53,708 bases of DNA, from contig DCYS01000031.1 in the NCBI GenBank assembly GCA_002331485.1, forward strand, positions 50,008 to 103,715, written 5' to 3'. The notes below the pieces were generated by a model. That model was given only the letters and a program-made list of their open reading frames with translations. It was not told where the DNA came from and did not search any database. The position numbers and the translations under genes were made by a program. Position 1 is the first letter of the stretch. Every line of letters starts with the position of its first letter. This DNA comes from Flavobacteriales bacterium UBA2104. Its GTDB lineage: Bacteria; Bacteroidota; Bacteroidia; Flavobacteriales_D; Crocinitomicaceae. Below, one piece after another: positions 17,731 to 25,761 of this stretch.

Positions 17731-18868
17731 GCTTTTCTTTTTTGTAATTACGAGGAATGAAGATCAATGAAATGAGTCCCAACAATATCATTAAGAGTGT
17801 TTGAGAAAGCCAAATGATCATCCCTAAAGCTTTTCCAATACCCTCTGATTCTTGCACAGAATCAAACGTGTCTCCAATATAGAAAGTAACAACAACCCCT
17901 ACTAAATATGGGTATGCTCCAATTCCTCCGTTGGTAAAAATTATTCCTAATGTTCCTGCTATGTATCCAATTAGAATACCTCCAAGTGGAAAATCTGAAG
18001 TTGTGTCGAATGCAAAGAAACAGATTCCAAAAAATGTAAAGTACAGTATCCAGATCAGCAGAGTTTGTGAAATGAATTTCCAAGGATGTTTAGTTTTAAA
18101 TACAGAAAGAATACCGGCAAAAATATCCCTCACAAATTGTTTGAACTTATCTCGAAACACAGCTACTTTCCACCATAGAACTGCGAACAACAGTATCCCT
18201 CCAATGATCACCGAAAGGAAGACCTCCATAAAGTAACTTTCACCTTCACCGCTCGTTGAGTTTTCAGAGAGCTGGTCCATGACACCTTGAAGGTCGTCGA
18301 AATTCAATATAAGAGCTGCTATAACTGTTATTCCCAGCATTACGAGATCGAAAACACGTTCGCCGATGATCGTCCCAAATGAACGCGAGAAAGGAATTTT
18401 ATCTGTTTGATAAAGCATTGCTGCACGGGTAGCTTCTCCGGCTCTTGGGATAAGTAAGTTTACAATATACCCGATCATTAATGCATGATATCTATGCCAG
18501 AACTTGGGAGTGTAGCCAATAGGCTCAAGTGCATATTTCCAACGGTATGCTCTGATCACATGACTGAGGAAACCCAGGAAAACAGATAGAAGGATCCAGA
18601 AATAATCAGCTTCTTCTATAGCTTTAAAAAAAACGTTTTTCGTATCCTCATCCATCGCTGAATAAAAGTGCCATAACAAGTAAACGCCAATAGCCAAAGG
18701 CACAATTACTTTCAACACTGAGAATATGTTTTTTTTTGAATTCTTACTCAAAATGATTCTAATTATTCTGTGTGAACACAGAGGACGAAAATAAGATTTT
18801 CTGTTCACTTGATCACTATTCAGTGTGCTAAAAGGGCATATATAATTCTCAACATGAATTACTAACAT
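17702..18868 (-). CDS. flippase-like / lysylphosphatidylglycerol synthase TM-region protein
   Basis: A multi-helix inner-membrane protein of the LPG-synthase transmembrane-region/flippase-like family, with conserved segments RAYRWKYALEPIG, NLLIPRAGEATRAAMLY and FGTIIGERVFDLVML. There are about seven to eight helices and no C-terminal synthase domain, so it more likely moves a lipid than modifies one. The first 39 residues from the ATG at 18868 look non-native. A TTG near 18751 (protein starting SKNSKKNIFSVLKV) may be the true start, giving about 349 aa. It is upstream of rfaE2, so a role in envelope lipids is plausible. Confidence 0.83.
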   Translation of the reverse strand: MLVIHVENYICPFSTLNSDQVNRKSYFRPLCSHRIIRIILSKNSKKNIFSVLKVIVPLAIGVYLLWHFYSAMDEDTKNVFFKAIEEADYFWILLSVFLGFLSHVIRAYRWKYALEPIGYTPKFWHRYHALMIGYIVNLLIPRAGEATRAAMLYQTDKIPFSRSFGTIIGERVFDLVMLGITVIAALILNFDDLQGVMDQLSENSTSGEGESYFMEVFLSVIIGGILLFAVLWWKVAVFRDKFKQFVRDIFAGILSVFKTKHPWKFISQTLLIWILYFTFFGICFFAFDTTSDFPLGGILIGYIAGTLGIIFTNGGIGAYPYLVGVVVTFYIGDTFDSVQESEGIGKALGMIIWLSQTLLMILLGLISLIFIPRNYKKEKHDKVGKDTA

Positions 18869-18921
18869 TTAAGGGCTAACAACTCGATCGGCAGCACCTG
18901 AATTTACCATCCAATTCGTTG

Positions 18922-18929
18922 TAACTTTA
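18922..18929 (+). promoter_or_regulatory. candidate -7 box of lpxD
   Basis: TAACTTTA matches TAnnTTTG in all but the last base and lies 25 bases before the preferred lpxD ATG. The TTG alternative start at 18934 would leave almost no leader. Confidence 0.3.
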
Positions 18930-18954
18930 CTAGTTGGTAATTAAAACACACGAA

Positions 18955-19881
18955 ATGGATTTAACCGCTCCGAAGACAATACAAGAGCTAGCCTCTTTCC
19001 TCGAATGTGAATTTCGTGGTGATCCGCAGCACGAGATTACTGGATTCAATGAGATCCATAGAGTTAGAAAAGGTGATCTGGTTTTTGTTGATCATCCAAA
19101 ATACTATGATAAAGCGCTTAACAGCGAAGCGACAACCATACTAATTGATAAGGAAGTGGAATTTCCTGATGGAAAAGCAATTCTCATTTCTGAAAAACCC
19201 TTTGATGACTTTAACAAACTAACGCGGCACTTTGAACCATTCAAGATCATTAATGGACCAAAAGGAGAGAATACCTACATTCACGGAACTGCTCAGATCT
19301 TTCCGAATGTGACTTTGGGAAACAATGTTAAGATCGGAAAGAATGTGACTATATTTCCAGGTGTTGTGATCATGGACCGCACAACCATTGAGGATAATGT
19401 TGTGATCGGTGCTAACTCTGTTATTGGGCATAATGCTTTTTATTACAAAAAGAAAAGTGATGGTTACGATCGAATGCATACGTGTGGAGGTGTTATCATC
19501 AAGAAAAACGCCGAGCTAGGTTCATTATGCAGTATAGATGCTGGAGTAACAGATTACACCATAATAGGTGAGGGAACAAAGCTAGACAATCAAGTTCATG
19601 TTGGTCATGATACGGTGATCGGAAAAAACTGTTTATTAGCAGCAAATGTTGGCTTAGCTGGTTGTGTTGAAGTTCAGGATAATGTAACGCTTTGGGGACA
19701 GGTCGGCTGCGCCAGTGATGTTGTGATCGGAGAGAATACAGTTGTTCTTGCACAGTCAGGAATTTCCAAGAGTTTGGCTGGAGGCAAGACATATTTTGGA
19801 AGTCCAGCTAAGGATATTCGTTTGGTTTATCGGGAGATGGCAGCTATTAGAAAGCTTCCTGAGATTCTAGAAAACATGTAG
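18955..19881 (+). CDS. lpxD: UDP-3-O-acylglucosamine N-acyltransferase, LpxD-like
   Basis: Adds the second 3-hydroxyacyl chain in lipid A synthesis. At 308 aa it has an N-terminal uridine-binding domain (about 1-100) and a left-handed beta-helix of hexapeptide repeats (about 108-285). DNQVHVGHDTVIGKNC carries His218, aligned with the E. coli catalytic His. The insert with YYKKKSDGYDRMHTCGG resembles the second LpxD-type paralogue of flavobacteria rather than the one in the lpxD-lpxC-fabZ-lpxA cluster, so it may be an accessory acyltransferase. The frame can be extended to TTG at 18934; the ATG at 18955 fits the family N-terminus. Confidence 0.88.
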   Translation: MDLTAPKTIQELASFLECEFRGDPQHEITGFNEIHRVRKGDLVFVDHPKYYDKALNSEATTILIDKEVEFPDGKAILISEKPFDDFNKLTRHFEPFKIINGPKGENTYIHGTAQIFPNVTLGNNVKIGKNVTIFPGVVIMDRTTIEDNVVIGANSVIGHNAFYYKKKSDGYDRMHTCGGVIIKKNAELGSLCSIDAGVTDYTIIGEGTKLDNQVHVGHDTVIGKNCLLAANVGLAGCVEVQDNVTLWGQVGCASDVVIGENTVVLAQSGISKSLAGGKTYFGSPAKDIRLVYREMAAIRKLPEILENM

Positions 19882-19885
19882 AACC

Positions 19886-21127
19886 ATGAAAGATGCGCGC
19901 ATTCAACAACTAGAGAATCAACTAAAGTTGAAAGACTTTAAGTTGAATTCTTTACTTGAGATCACGAATGGCATCAACACGAATGAGTCGGTTGAACACC
20001 TGATCTCTATTTTCGAGTTTATTCTAAAGGAACAATTGGGATTAGATAAGTTTATCCTTTTCAATAAACAGGCGTCTTGGCAATATTTACTCAAAGTTGG
20101 TGTCAAGGGTCGAATTAAAAGTCTAGATGTAGAGCGTGATCTATTCCGATTCAAGGATATTACGGTAATCGAATCTTCTCATATTGAAGAGTTGAATGAG
20201 TTTGACATAATCATACCAGTTTACCATAAGGAAGAGCCGCTTGCATTTCTCTTGATCAAGAGTCCTGAGGATAGTAAAGATGATGATCAGCACATGAATG
20301 CTTCGCTGCCTAATTTATCTTTTATCCAAACGTTGACCAATATTATTGTAGTGGCCATCGAGAATAAGCGAATGGCTAAAATGGGCATCAAACAGGAGCG
20401 AATAAAGAAAGAGTTAGAAGTTGCTTCTGAAATGCAAAAGCTATTATTTCCGGATGATCTTCCTTCTGACCGAAGACTGGACCTCGCAGCAACATATAAG
20501 GCACGTCATGAAGTTGGAGGTGACTATTATGACTTTATCCGTTTGAACGATGATGAATTTATCATTTGTATTGCAGATGTATCTGGAAAAGGAATTAGCG
20601 CTGCTATGCTCATGGCTAACTTCCAGGCGACGATACGTACATTATTAAACTATCAGAAGTTTGAGCTTGATTTCTTACTTCAGGAGTTGAATAAAAAGGT
20701 TATGACAAGCGCCAAAGGTGAGAAATTCATAACTTTCTTTATTGGTAAATACAATTCGAAGACAAGATCAATGCATTACATTAATGCTGGACATAATCAC
20801 CCCGTTCTGACCAATGGTAGAAAAGCAAAGTTCTTGGACAAAGGATCTGTTGGCTTAGGAATGCTGGATGAACTACCTTTCATTGAGTCTGATGAGGTTT
20901 ATATAGAACCTAATTCAACGTTAATTCTGTATACAGATGGAGTAGTAGAATTAATGGATAAGGATGGGAACTATTTTGAAACAGATCGCTTGATCAAATT
21001 AGTCCATAGTTTTTATCCTCTGAAAATGGAGGACATGAACAACCTGATCTTTTCCAAGTTAGATGAGTTCAGGGGTAAAGAAGACCTTGTGGATGACACA
21101 GCCATCTTCAGTTGTAGGATCTTTTAA
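19886..21127 (+). CDS. PP2C/SpoIIE-type serine phosphatase with N-terminal sensor region
   Basis: A 413 aa cytosolic protein. Residues 1-165 form a GAF-like region with a short N-terminal coiled coil; a linker helix (KKELEVASEMQKLLFP) follows. The SpoIIE/RsbU phosphatase domain (about 190-410) shows the metal-binding motifs VGGDYYDF, CIADVSGKGISAAMLMAN, YINAGHNHP and LYTDGVVE. Such proteins dephosphorylate anti-sigma antagonists in partner-switching pathways, but no STAS or HPK-like kinase gene is next to it, so the target is unknown. It starts 4 bases after lpxD. Its stop codon overlaps the convergent lipoprotein gene by 4 bases. Confidence 0.9.
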   Translation: MKDARIQQLENQLKLKDFKLNSLLEITNGINTNESVEHLISIFEFILKEQLGLDKFILFNKQASWQYLLKVGVKGRIKSLDVERDLFRFKDITVIESSHIEELNEFDIIIPVYHKEEPLAFLLIKSPEDSKDDDQHMNASLPNLSFIQTLTNIIVVAIENKRMAKMGIKQERIKKELEVASEMQKLLFPDDLPSDRRLDLAATYKARHEVGGDYYDFIRLNDDEFIICIADVSGKGISAAMLMANFQATIRTLLNYQKFELDFLLQELNKKVMTSAKGEKFITFFIGKYNSKTRSMHYINAGHNHPVLTNGRKAKFLDKGSVGLGMLDELPFIESDEVYIEPNSTLILYTDGVVELMDKDGNYFETDRLIKLVHSFYPLKMEDMNNLIFSKLDEFRGKEDLVDDTAIFSCRIF

Positions 21128-21564
21128 TTTACCTCGAAAATTGGTGTATAAGAAGCAGGTACTTTTGTTGTTAGTACCCAGTTTGGAATCGTAGTCGTTC
21201 CCTCACAGTAATCACACTCAGTTATCGTTACAGTATATGTAACAGTTTGTCCGGCATCATTTGCAGATACATTTCGGTTATAACCTGAGCTACATGATGC
21301 AGTGGTAGGAAGGGCGAAAACAGAATATTTTGAAAAATCTACAGGTTCGTATGTCACACCTTCATCAAAACTTACTTCGATTTCAGTATCGTACTCGTTA
21401 GCTGCACTAATAAACTGAGGCCCAGAAACTGTGGTTTTTATTACACGAACTATCGCATCCTTTTTAACCATCCCATTCAATTCATTCTTTGGCTCACATT
21501 TGTTACATCCTGCGAATGCAAGAGCCAAAACGAAAACTATCATTAATGCAAGTGTGCTTTTCAT
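21124..21564 (-). CDS. small putative lipoprotein, family not recognised
   Basis: About 146 aa. The N-terminus MKSTLALMIVFVLALAFAGC is a lipoprotein signal with Cys20, so it is predicted to be membrane-anchored. The mature part is beta-rich with a second cluster of cysteines (TASCSSG, TITECDYCEG). I do not recognise the family. The longer frame starts at 21585, but that codon lies inside the promoter -7 box; the ATG at 21564 puts the signal peptide first. It is a single-gene unit with a well-formed promoter. Confidence 0.72.
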   Translation of the reverse strand: MKSTLALMIVFVLALAFAGCNKCEPKNELNGMVKKDAIVRVIKTTVSGPQFISAANEYDTEIEVSFDEGVTYEPVDFSKYSVFALPTTASCSSGYNRNVSANDAGQTVTYTVTITECDYCEGTTTIPNWVLTTKVPASYTPIFEVN

Positions 21565-21582
21565 ATTACTAAGTAGTTTTAG

Positions 21583-21613
21583 CAAAAATACTACGTTTTT
21601 TTCCTAAGTTCAA
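21583..21613 (-). promoter_or_regulatory. promoter of the lipoprotein gene
   Basis: On the minus strand, TTG (21611-21613) is followed after 20 bases by TATTTTTG (21583-21590), matching the Bacteroidota -33/-7 pattern. The -33 part lies inside the 3' end of lptB. It supports the downstream ATG at 21564. Confidence 0.55.
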
Positions 21614-22322
21614 AATTTTGACCTAAATATACCTTTCGAACTTGTTCGTCCTCAGCTAATTCCTCTGCTGTGCCTGCTTTTAGAATGCTTCCTTCGAATA
21701 ATAAGTAAGCCCGGTCAGTAATAGATAATGTCTCCTGAACATTATGATCAGTGATCAAAATTCCAATATTTCTTGTCTTTAATTCTGCTACGATAGACTG
21801 AATATCTTCAACTGCAATAGGATCTACTCCGGCAAAAGGTTCATCTAGCAAAACAAACTTTGGATCAGTAGCAAGTGCTCGGGCAATTTCAGTTCTTCGT
21901 TTTTCACCTCCTGAAAGTGCTGCTCCTTTATTTTTTCGAACATGATTCAATCCAAATTCAGAGATAAGCTTTTCTAGTTTTTCATGACGCTCAGCTTTAT
22001 TGAGTTTGGTCATTTCCAGAATCGCCATGATGTTATCCTCAACACTCAGTTTTCGAAACACTGAAACTTCTTGAGGCAAATAACCCACTCCTAATTGAGA
22101 ACGACGATACATCGGTAGTTTAGTGATATTGTCATCATCGAGATGAACCGTTCCTTCATCTGGAGACACAAGTCCAACGATCATATAAAAAGATGTCGTT
22201 TTTCCTGCTCCATTTGGTCCAAGGAGTCCAACGATTTCACCTTGATTCACTTCAATACTAACACCTTTAACGACTTTACGCCCTCTGTAAGACTTGGATA
22301 TGTTATCTGTATGAAGTTTCAT
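21591..22322 (-). CDS. lptB: LPS export ABC transporter ATPase LptB
   Basis: The cytosolic ATPase that powers LPS extraction by LptFG. The 243 aa protein shows Walker A GPNGAGKTT (35-43), a Q-loop at Gln84, the signature LSGGEKRR (136-143), Walker B FVLLDE (156-161) and the LptB-typical LLDEPFAGVDPIAV, with H-loop His in LITDHNV. The length and the FAGVDPIAV stretch separate LptB from branched-chain amino acid ATPases. It stands apart from lptF and lptG, as is usual in Bacteroidota; lptC is at 3499-4059. A weak -7 box (TAATTTTA, 22342-22349) lies upstream. Confidence 0.94.
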   Translation of the reverse strand: MKLHTDNISKSYRGRKVVKGVSIEVNQGEIVGLLGPNGAGKTTSFYMIVGLVSPDEGTVHLDDDNITKLPMYRRSQLGVGYLPQEVSVFRKLSVEDNIMAILEMTKLNKAERHEKLEKLISEFGLNHVRKNKGAALSGGEKRRTEIARALATDPKFVLLDEPFAGVDPIAVEDIQSIVAELKTRNIGILITDHNVQETLSITDRAYLLFEGSILKAGTAEELAEDEQVRKVYLGQNFELRKKT

Positions 22323-22388
22323 GATCTACTTTAAATCTTGGTAAAATTAATATTCCAACCACAATAACGCTTGAATTCAATCAATATT

Positions 22389-24839
22389 CTAGAAGCGTAT
22401 AGTGAATTTACCTCGTATGGATACTGGTGGAACACCTGAATCTCGATGTGTTGCTCTCCAAACCGCATCAAACCTGAAAATTTTAAATATGTTCTCTATT
22501 CCGAGTGAAGTTTCTACGTAAGGAAGGTTACCAAATTCTCTTGTTGCATCGGGAAGTAACATCGTTTCAGTTTGTCTATCAGATAATGTACCCCAAACAC
22601 TTTTTCCAGTCGCAACGAATCTCCATTTTAATTTTCTAACGAGTGGAATTCTGTCAAAGATCAGTCCATTAAAGTGATGTTCTAAACTTGCACCAACATA
22701 TCGATCTGATATGAATTCAAAGAAGTTCATACGGTTGTGCGCATGAGCCTGGAACCAATATGTTTGAGAACCCTCATGTATTTTTAAAAATGGATATGCC
22801 GCAGTCCCAAAAATATAACCTCCATAGATCTGGTAATTCAATTTCCCAAAGATCCCGATCTTCGGACTATGCTCCATACTAAACTCAAGTTTTTGATACT
22901 CATAGTCAGAACCAAATACGCCTTTGATTCCTGCAACACCTCTTAATGTGAAGATTGGATACTTCGAACCTAAAGATATCCTATCAAAAGATCCTGAGAG
23001 AAACTCTTCATTTTTGGCGTACCTGATTTCTAAAAACGTTTCGAATGTACTGATCTTGTCTATTGTTGAGTTGGTGCCATCCGTTTGAGGAACTCTATAG
23101 TTTGCTTCTCCTTTAGATTCAAGTTCTTTCCAGTCTGCACCTGTGGAAATAATAAAACTCTTTCCAAAGTCTTTTTCAAATGTACCTCCGATCTTCTCAA
23201 CAAACGTCAATTGATTCAAAGGCTGCGTTCTAAAAAATGAACCTAATGCTGCATCAACATCGGCTGCGTTCTCTCCAAGTCCGAGTTGTGTTAGATCGTA
23301 ATCATAATACAAATTCAGCATTCCTCTCTTCTTCGGAGTGACGTTGAACCTCAGTTTTCCACCGTACTTAAATTTTTCATCTAAATAACCGTAAGCTAAT
23401 TTCCCGGATAACTCTATTCTGCGACTAAAATCATTAGAAGTTCTTAATTGAAGTTGATTTCGAAAACCTTCAACTTGATTAAAGCTAAAAAGGCTCTGAA
23501 TATTTCCCACTTCTATTTTTCCAATCGGATAGAAACCAGTTGTGGCTAAATAGGTTAGGTTTTTAAATGCGTTGAAAATCGGGACCTCATTCAAAGAGTC
23601 AATCATGGCATCGATGTTTCTTTCCTGAGTATTCAAAGGGAAATGCCTTCTCGCTCTCCAATATTCAGGGGATCTTTGATCCGCGCTGTCTAATACCACA
23701 ACGTTTTCATTCGCACGGTAGAAACTTGGTTCATACGGTGTGTTTATGACAAAATTCTTTCGACTCGTTAATTTACGTCCGAAAAAGCCAACCACTTTCG
23801 ACTTTCGGGTAACTTTCAAATCAACGATCAATTTATCTAACGTTAGCATCCATACTTCTCGCTCTACCTGATCGAATTTTTGTTCTAAATAAAAGCCGTT
23901 TACATAGTTGATGTTTGCATCTTCTGCTACGTCCGCCGTCCATTGCTTTACAGCGTAAGTTGTGTCGTGTATCCACATGCTACCGTTGAACGTCAGATCT
24001 CCCTTTCTCTTCGGAACAAATTTCATTTTATAACACCATTGATTATCAATGAATGCACTGTCTTCCATGTAGAACTTATAGAATCCCATTGCGAAATCAG
24101 CTATCGGACTTATGAATGATTTATCAAAGATTCCTATGTAATTATCGTAGACATTAATATCCTGATACATCTCTCCAAGAAACTGGTTAACCTCAACGTT
24201 TTGAATTCCTGTAATGCGCGAAGCTTTAACTACCTCTTTTTTCTTTTTCGGGTTAGTACGATAATAGAAATCAGAGATTGACTCAGTCAACAATAAAGGT
24301 AAATACTTCCCGCCACCAACAGTATCGAGATAATCCATTACTACATCAAGACTTTGAACGATTTTCCGATCTTCAAACTTCTCTCCAAGGTTGTTGAGGT
24401 CAAGCTGGATCTTATTGTAAGTTTCGTACTCATATGCCCCAAGCTTTTCTTTATTATTTATCGGCTTATTTCTTACGATGCGACGATGCAGAATAGTCGA
24501 TGGTTTTTCAGTTGGAGCCTTGATAACAACCTCATCAATATCCTGAGTGACAGTACCTAGTCTAAAGTTCAAAACCTGAGCTTGGTCCTTAACAACACTC
24601 ACGGTTTGAGATTGATATCCAGAAGCCCTTACAACAAGCGAGTCGGTTGCATAGTATGTAGAGATCTCGTAGTTCCCGTCAAAATCTGTTTCTGTACCTA
24701 TCTTAGAATTTTGAAAAAATACGCTTGCGAAAGGGATGGGTTCGCCAGTTTCATTGTCAGTAACCTGACCCGAAACACCTGTCTTCTGCGCATGTGAAGT
24801 CAGGCTTATAAGCAATATAAGAATAGCGAACAATCTCAT
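22389..24839 (-). CDS. DUF5686 / carboxypeptidase-regulatory-like outer-membrane protein
   Basis: About 816 aa, with a signal peptide (residues 1-18, ending in SHAQ), then a carboxypeptidase-regulatory-like domain (GVSGQVTDNETGEPIPFASV, with FDGNYEIST; about residues 20-105). A long DUF5686 region with barrel-type strands ends in a C-terminal aromatic Phe, as is common for outer-membrane barrels. It is a paralogue of the 4658-7186 product: both share the NGLIFDRIPL/NGALINKIPF type motif near the C-terminus, but this one lacks the Lys/Glu-rich linker. A GTG at 24845 precedes the preferred ATG at 24839. Role unknown. Confidence 0.8.
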   Translation of the reverse strand: MRLFAILILLISLTSHAQKTGVSGQVTDNETGEPIPFASVFFQNSKIGTETDFDGNYEISTYYATDSLVVRASGYQSQTVSVVKDQAQVLNFRLGTVTQDIDEVVIKAPTEKPSTILHRRIVRNKPINNKEKLGAYEYETYNKIQLDLNNLGEKFEDRKIVQSLDVVMDYLDTVGGGKYLPLLLTESISDFYYRTNPKKKKEVVKASRITGIQNVEVNQFLGEMYQDINVYDNYIGIFDKSFISPIADFAMGFYKFYMEDSAFIDNQWCYKMKFVPKRKGDLTFNGSMWIHDTTYAVKQWTADVAEDANINYVNGFYLEQKFDQVEREVWMLTLDKLIVDLKVTRKSKVVGFFGRKLTSRKNFVINTPYEPSFYRANENVVVLDSADQRSPEYWRARRHFPLNTQERNIDAMIDSLNEVPIFNAFKNLTYLATTGFYPIGKIEVGNIQSLFSFNQVEGFRNQLQLRTSNDFSRRIELSGKLAYGYLDEKFKYGGKLRFNVTPKKRGMLNLYYDYDLTQLGLGENAADVDAALGSFFRTQPLNQLTFVEKIGGTFEKDFGKSFIISTGADWKELESKGEANYRVPQTDGTNSTIDKISTFETFLEIRYAKNEEFLSGSFDRISLGSKYPIFTLRGVAGIKGVFGSDYEYQKLEFSMEHSPKIGIFGKLNYQIYGGYIFGTAAYPFLKIHEGSQTYWFQAHAHNRMNFFEFISDRYVGASLEHHFNGLIFDRIPLVRKLKWRFVATGKSVWGTLSDRQTETMLLPDATREFGNLPYVETSLGIENIFKIFRFDAVWRATHRDSGVPPVSIRGKFTIRF

Positions 24840-24901
24840 CGTCACTAAAATAGTGATTCTAATACTTTCAAAATTGCCTGATGGATAAAATTTGTCAAAA
24901 G

Positions 24902-25696
24902 TTATCTACGCTCCGCTTTTCGACGTTTGCGCTCTACCCGTGCACTGATCAATATTCCAATCTCATAGAGGATTATAATCGGCACAGAAACAATGACTTG
25001 ACTGATGAAATCGGGTGGAGTGATCAACGCAGAAAGGATGAGAACCCCGACTATAGAGTGTTTTCTATATTTCCTTAAAAATGCTGGTGTCAAGATCCCG
25101 ATCTTGGTCAAGATGTATACGACAATAGGCAATAAAAACAGAAGTCCAGTGAAAATAACACTCGAAATGATTAGCGACATAAATGAGCCGATCATCCAGA
25201 TGTTTTCGAATTCTTCCGATAATGAGAAGTAGCCAAAAAACTGGATACATAATGGAGCAACAACAAGGTAGCCAAAAACCACTCCTATAAAGAACAAGAT
25301 CGTTACAAAGAATGTAATCCCCCGAACAGCTGATTTTTCATTCTGCTTTAATCCTGGTTTTACAAAACTCCAAAGCTGATAAAAGACAAACGGGAAAGCA
25401 AGAATGAAACCTCCTACAAACGACATCATTAAGGCGTACGAAAATTGCGATCCAACTTTATTCGATTGGAATTTGATCGGAATATCCCCGATGCAAATAT
25501 CCAGGTATTCGCACATGTAGTGAAATGAAATAAAGCTAGGTTTAGTCATGGATATGAAGATGTTGTTGATCACCCATTCCTTGATAAACCACATTCCAAT
25601 TGCAAACACCAAAATGGCTATGACAGATTTGACTATTCTCCATCTTAGTTCCTCGAGGTGATCGAGGAAAGACATATCTTGCTCACCTGAACTCAT
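24902..25696 (-). CDS. tatC: twin-arginine translocase subunit TatC
   Basis: The multi-spanning Tat component that recognises twin-arginine signal peptides and exports folded proteins. The 264 aa protein carries the family start MSFLDHLEELRWRI, six hydrophobic helices, and the segments FPFVFYQLWSFVKPGL and a later LTPPD-type motif (ALITPPDF). Compared with E. coli there is an insert of about 35 residues with three cysteines between helices 1 and 2 (around FHYMCEYLDICIGD), which is common in Bacteroidota. No tatA is adjacent. A perfect -7 box ends 8 bases upstream. Confidence 0.95.
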   Translation of the reverse strand: MSSGEQDMSFLDHLEELRWRIVKSVIAILVFAIGMWFIKEWVINNIFISMTKPSFISFHYMCEYLDICIGDIPIKFQSNKVGSQFSYALMMSFVGGFILAFPFVFYQLWSFVKPGLKQNEKSAVRGITFFVTILFFIGVVFGYLVVAPLCIQFFGYFSLSEEFENIWMIGSFMSLIISSVIFTGLLFLLPIVVYILTKIGILTPAFLRKYRKHSIVGVLILSALITPPDFISQVIVSVPIIILYEIGILISARVERKRRKAERR

Positions 25697-25704
25697 TGTA
25701 AGGG

Positions 25705-25712
25705 CAAAAGTA
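25705..25712 (-). promoter_or_regulatory. -7 box of tatC
   Basis: TACTTTTG on the minus strand matches TAnnTTTG exactly and ends 8 bases before the tatC ATG. The upstream gene's 3' end is about 50 bases further on. Confidence 0.45.
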
Positions 25713-25761
25713 ATTTATTTTCTCTGCATTCGGGATGAAAACATGTCCGAAAATTAGATGG

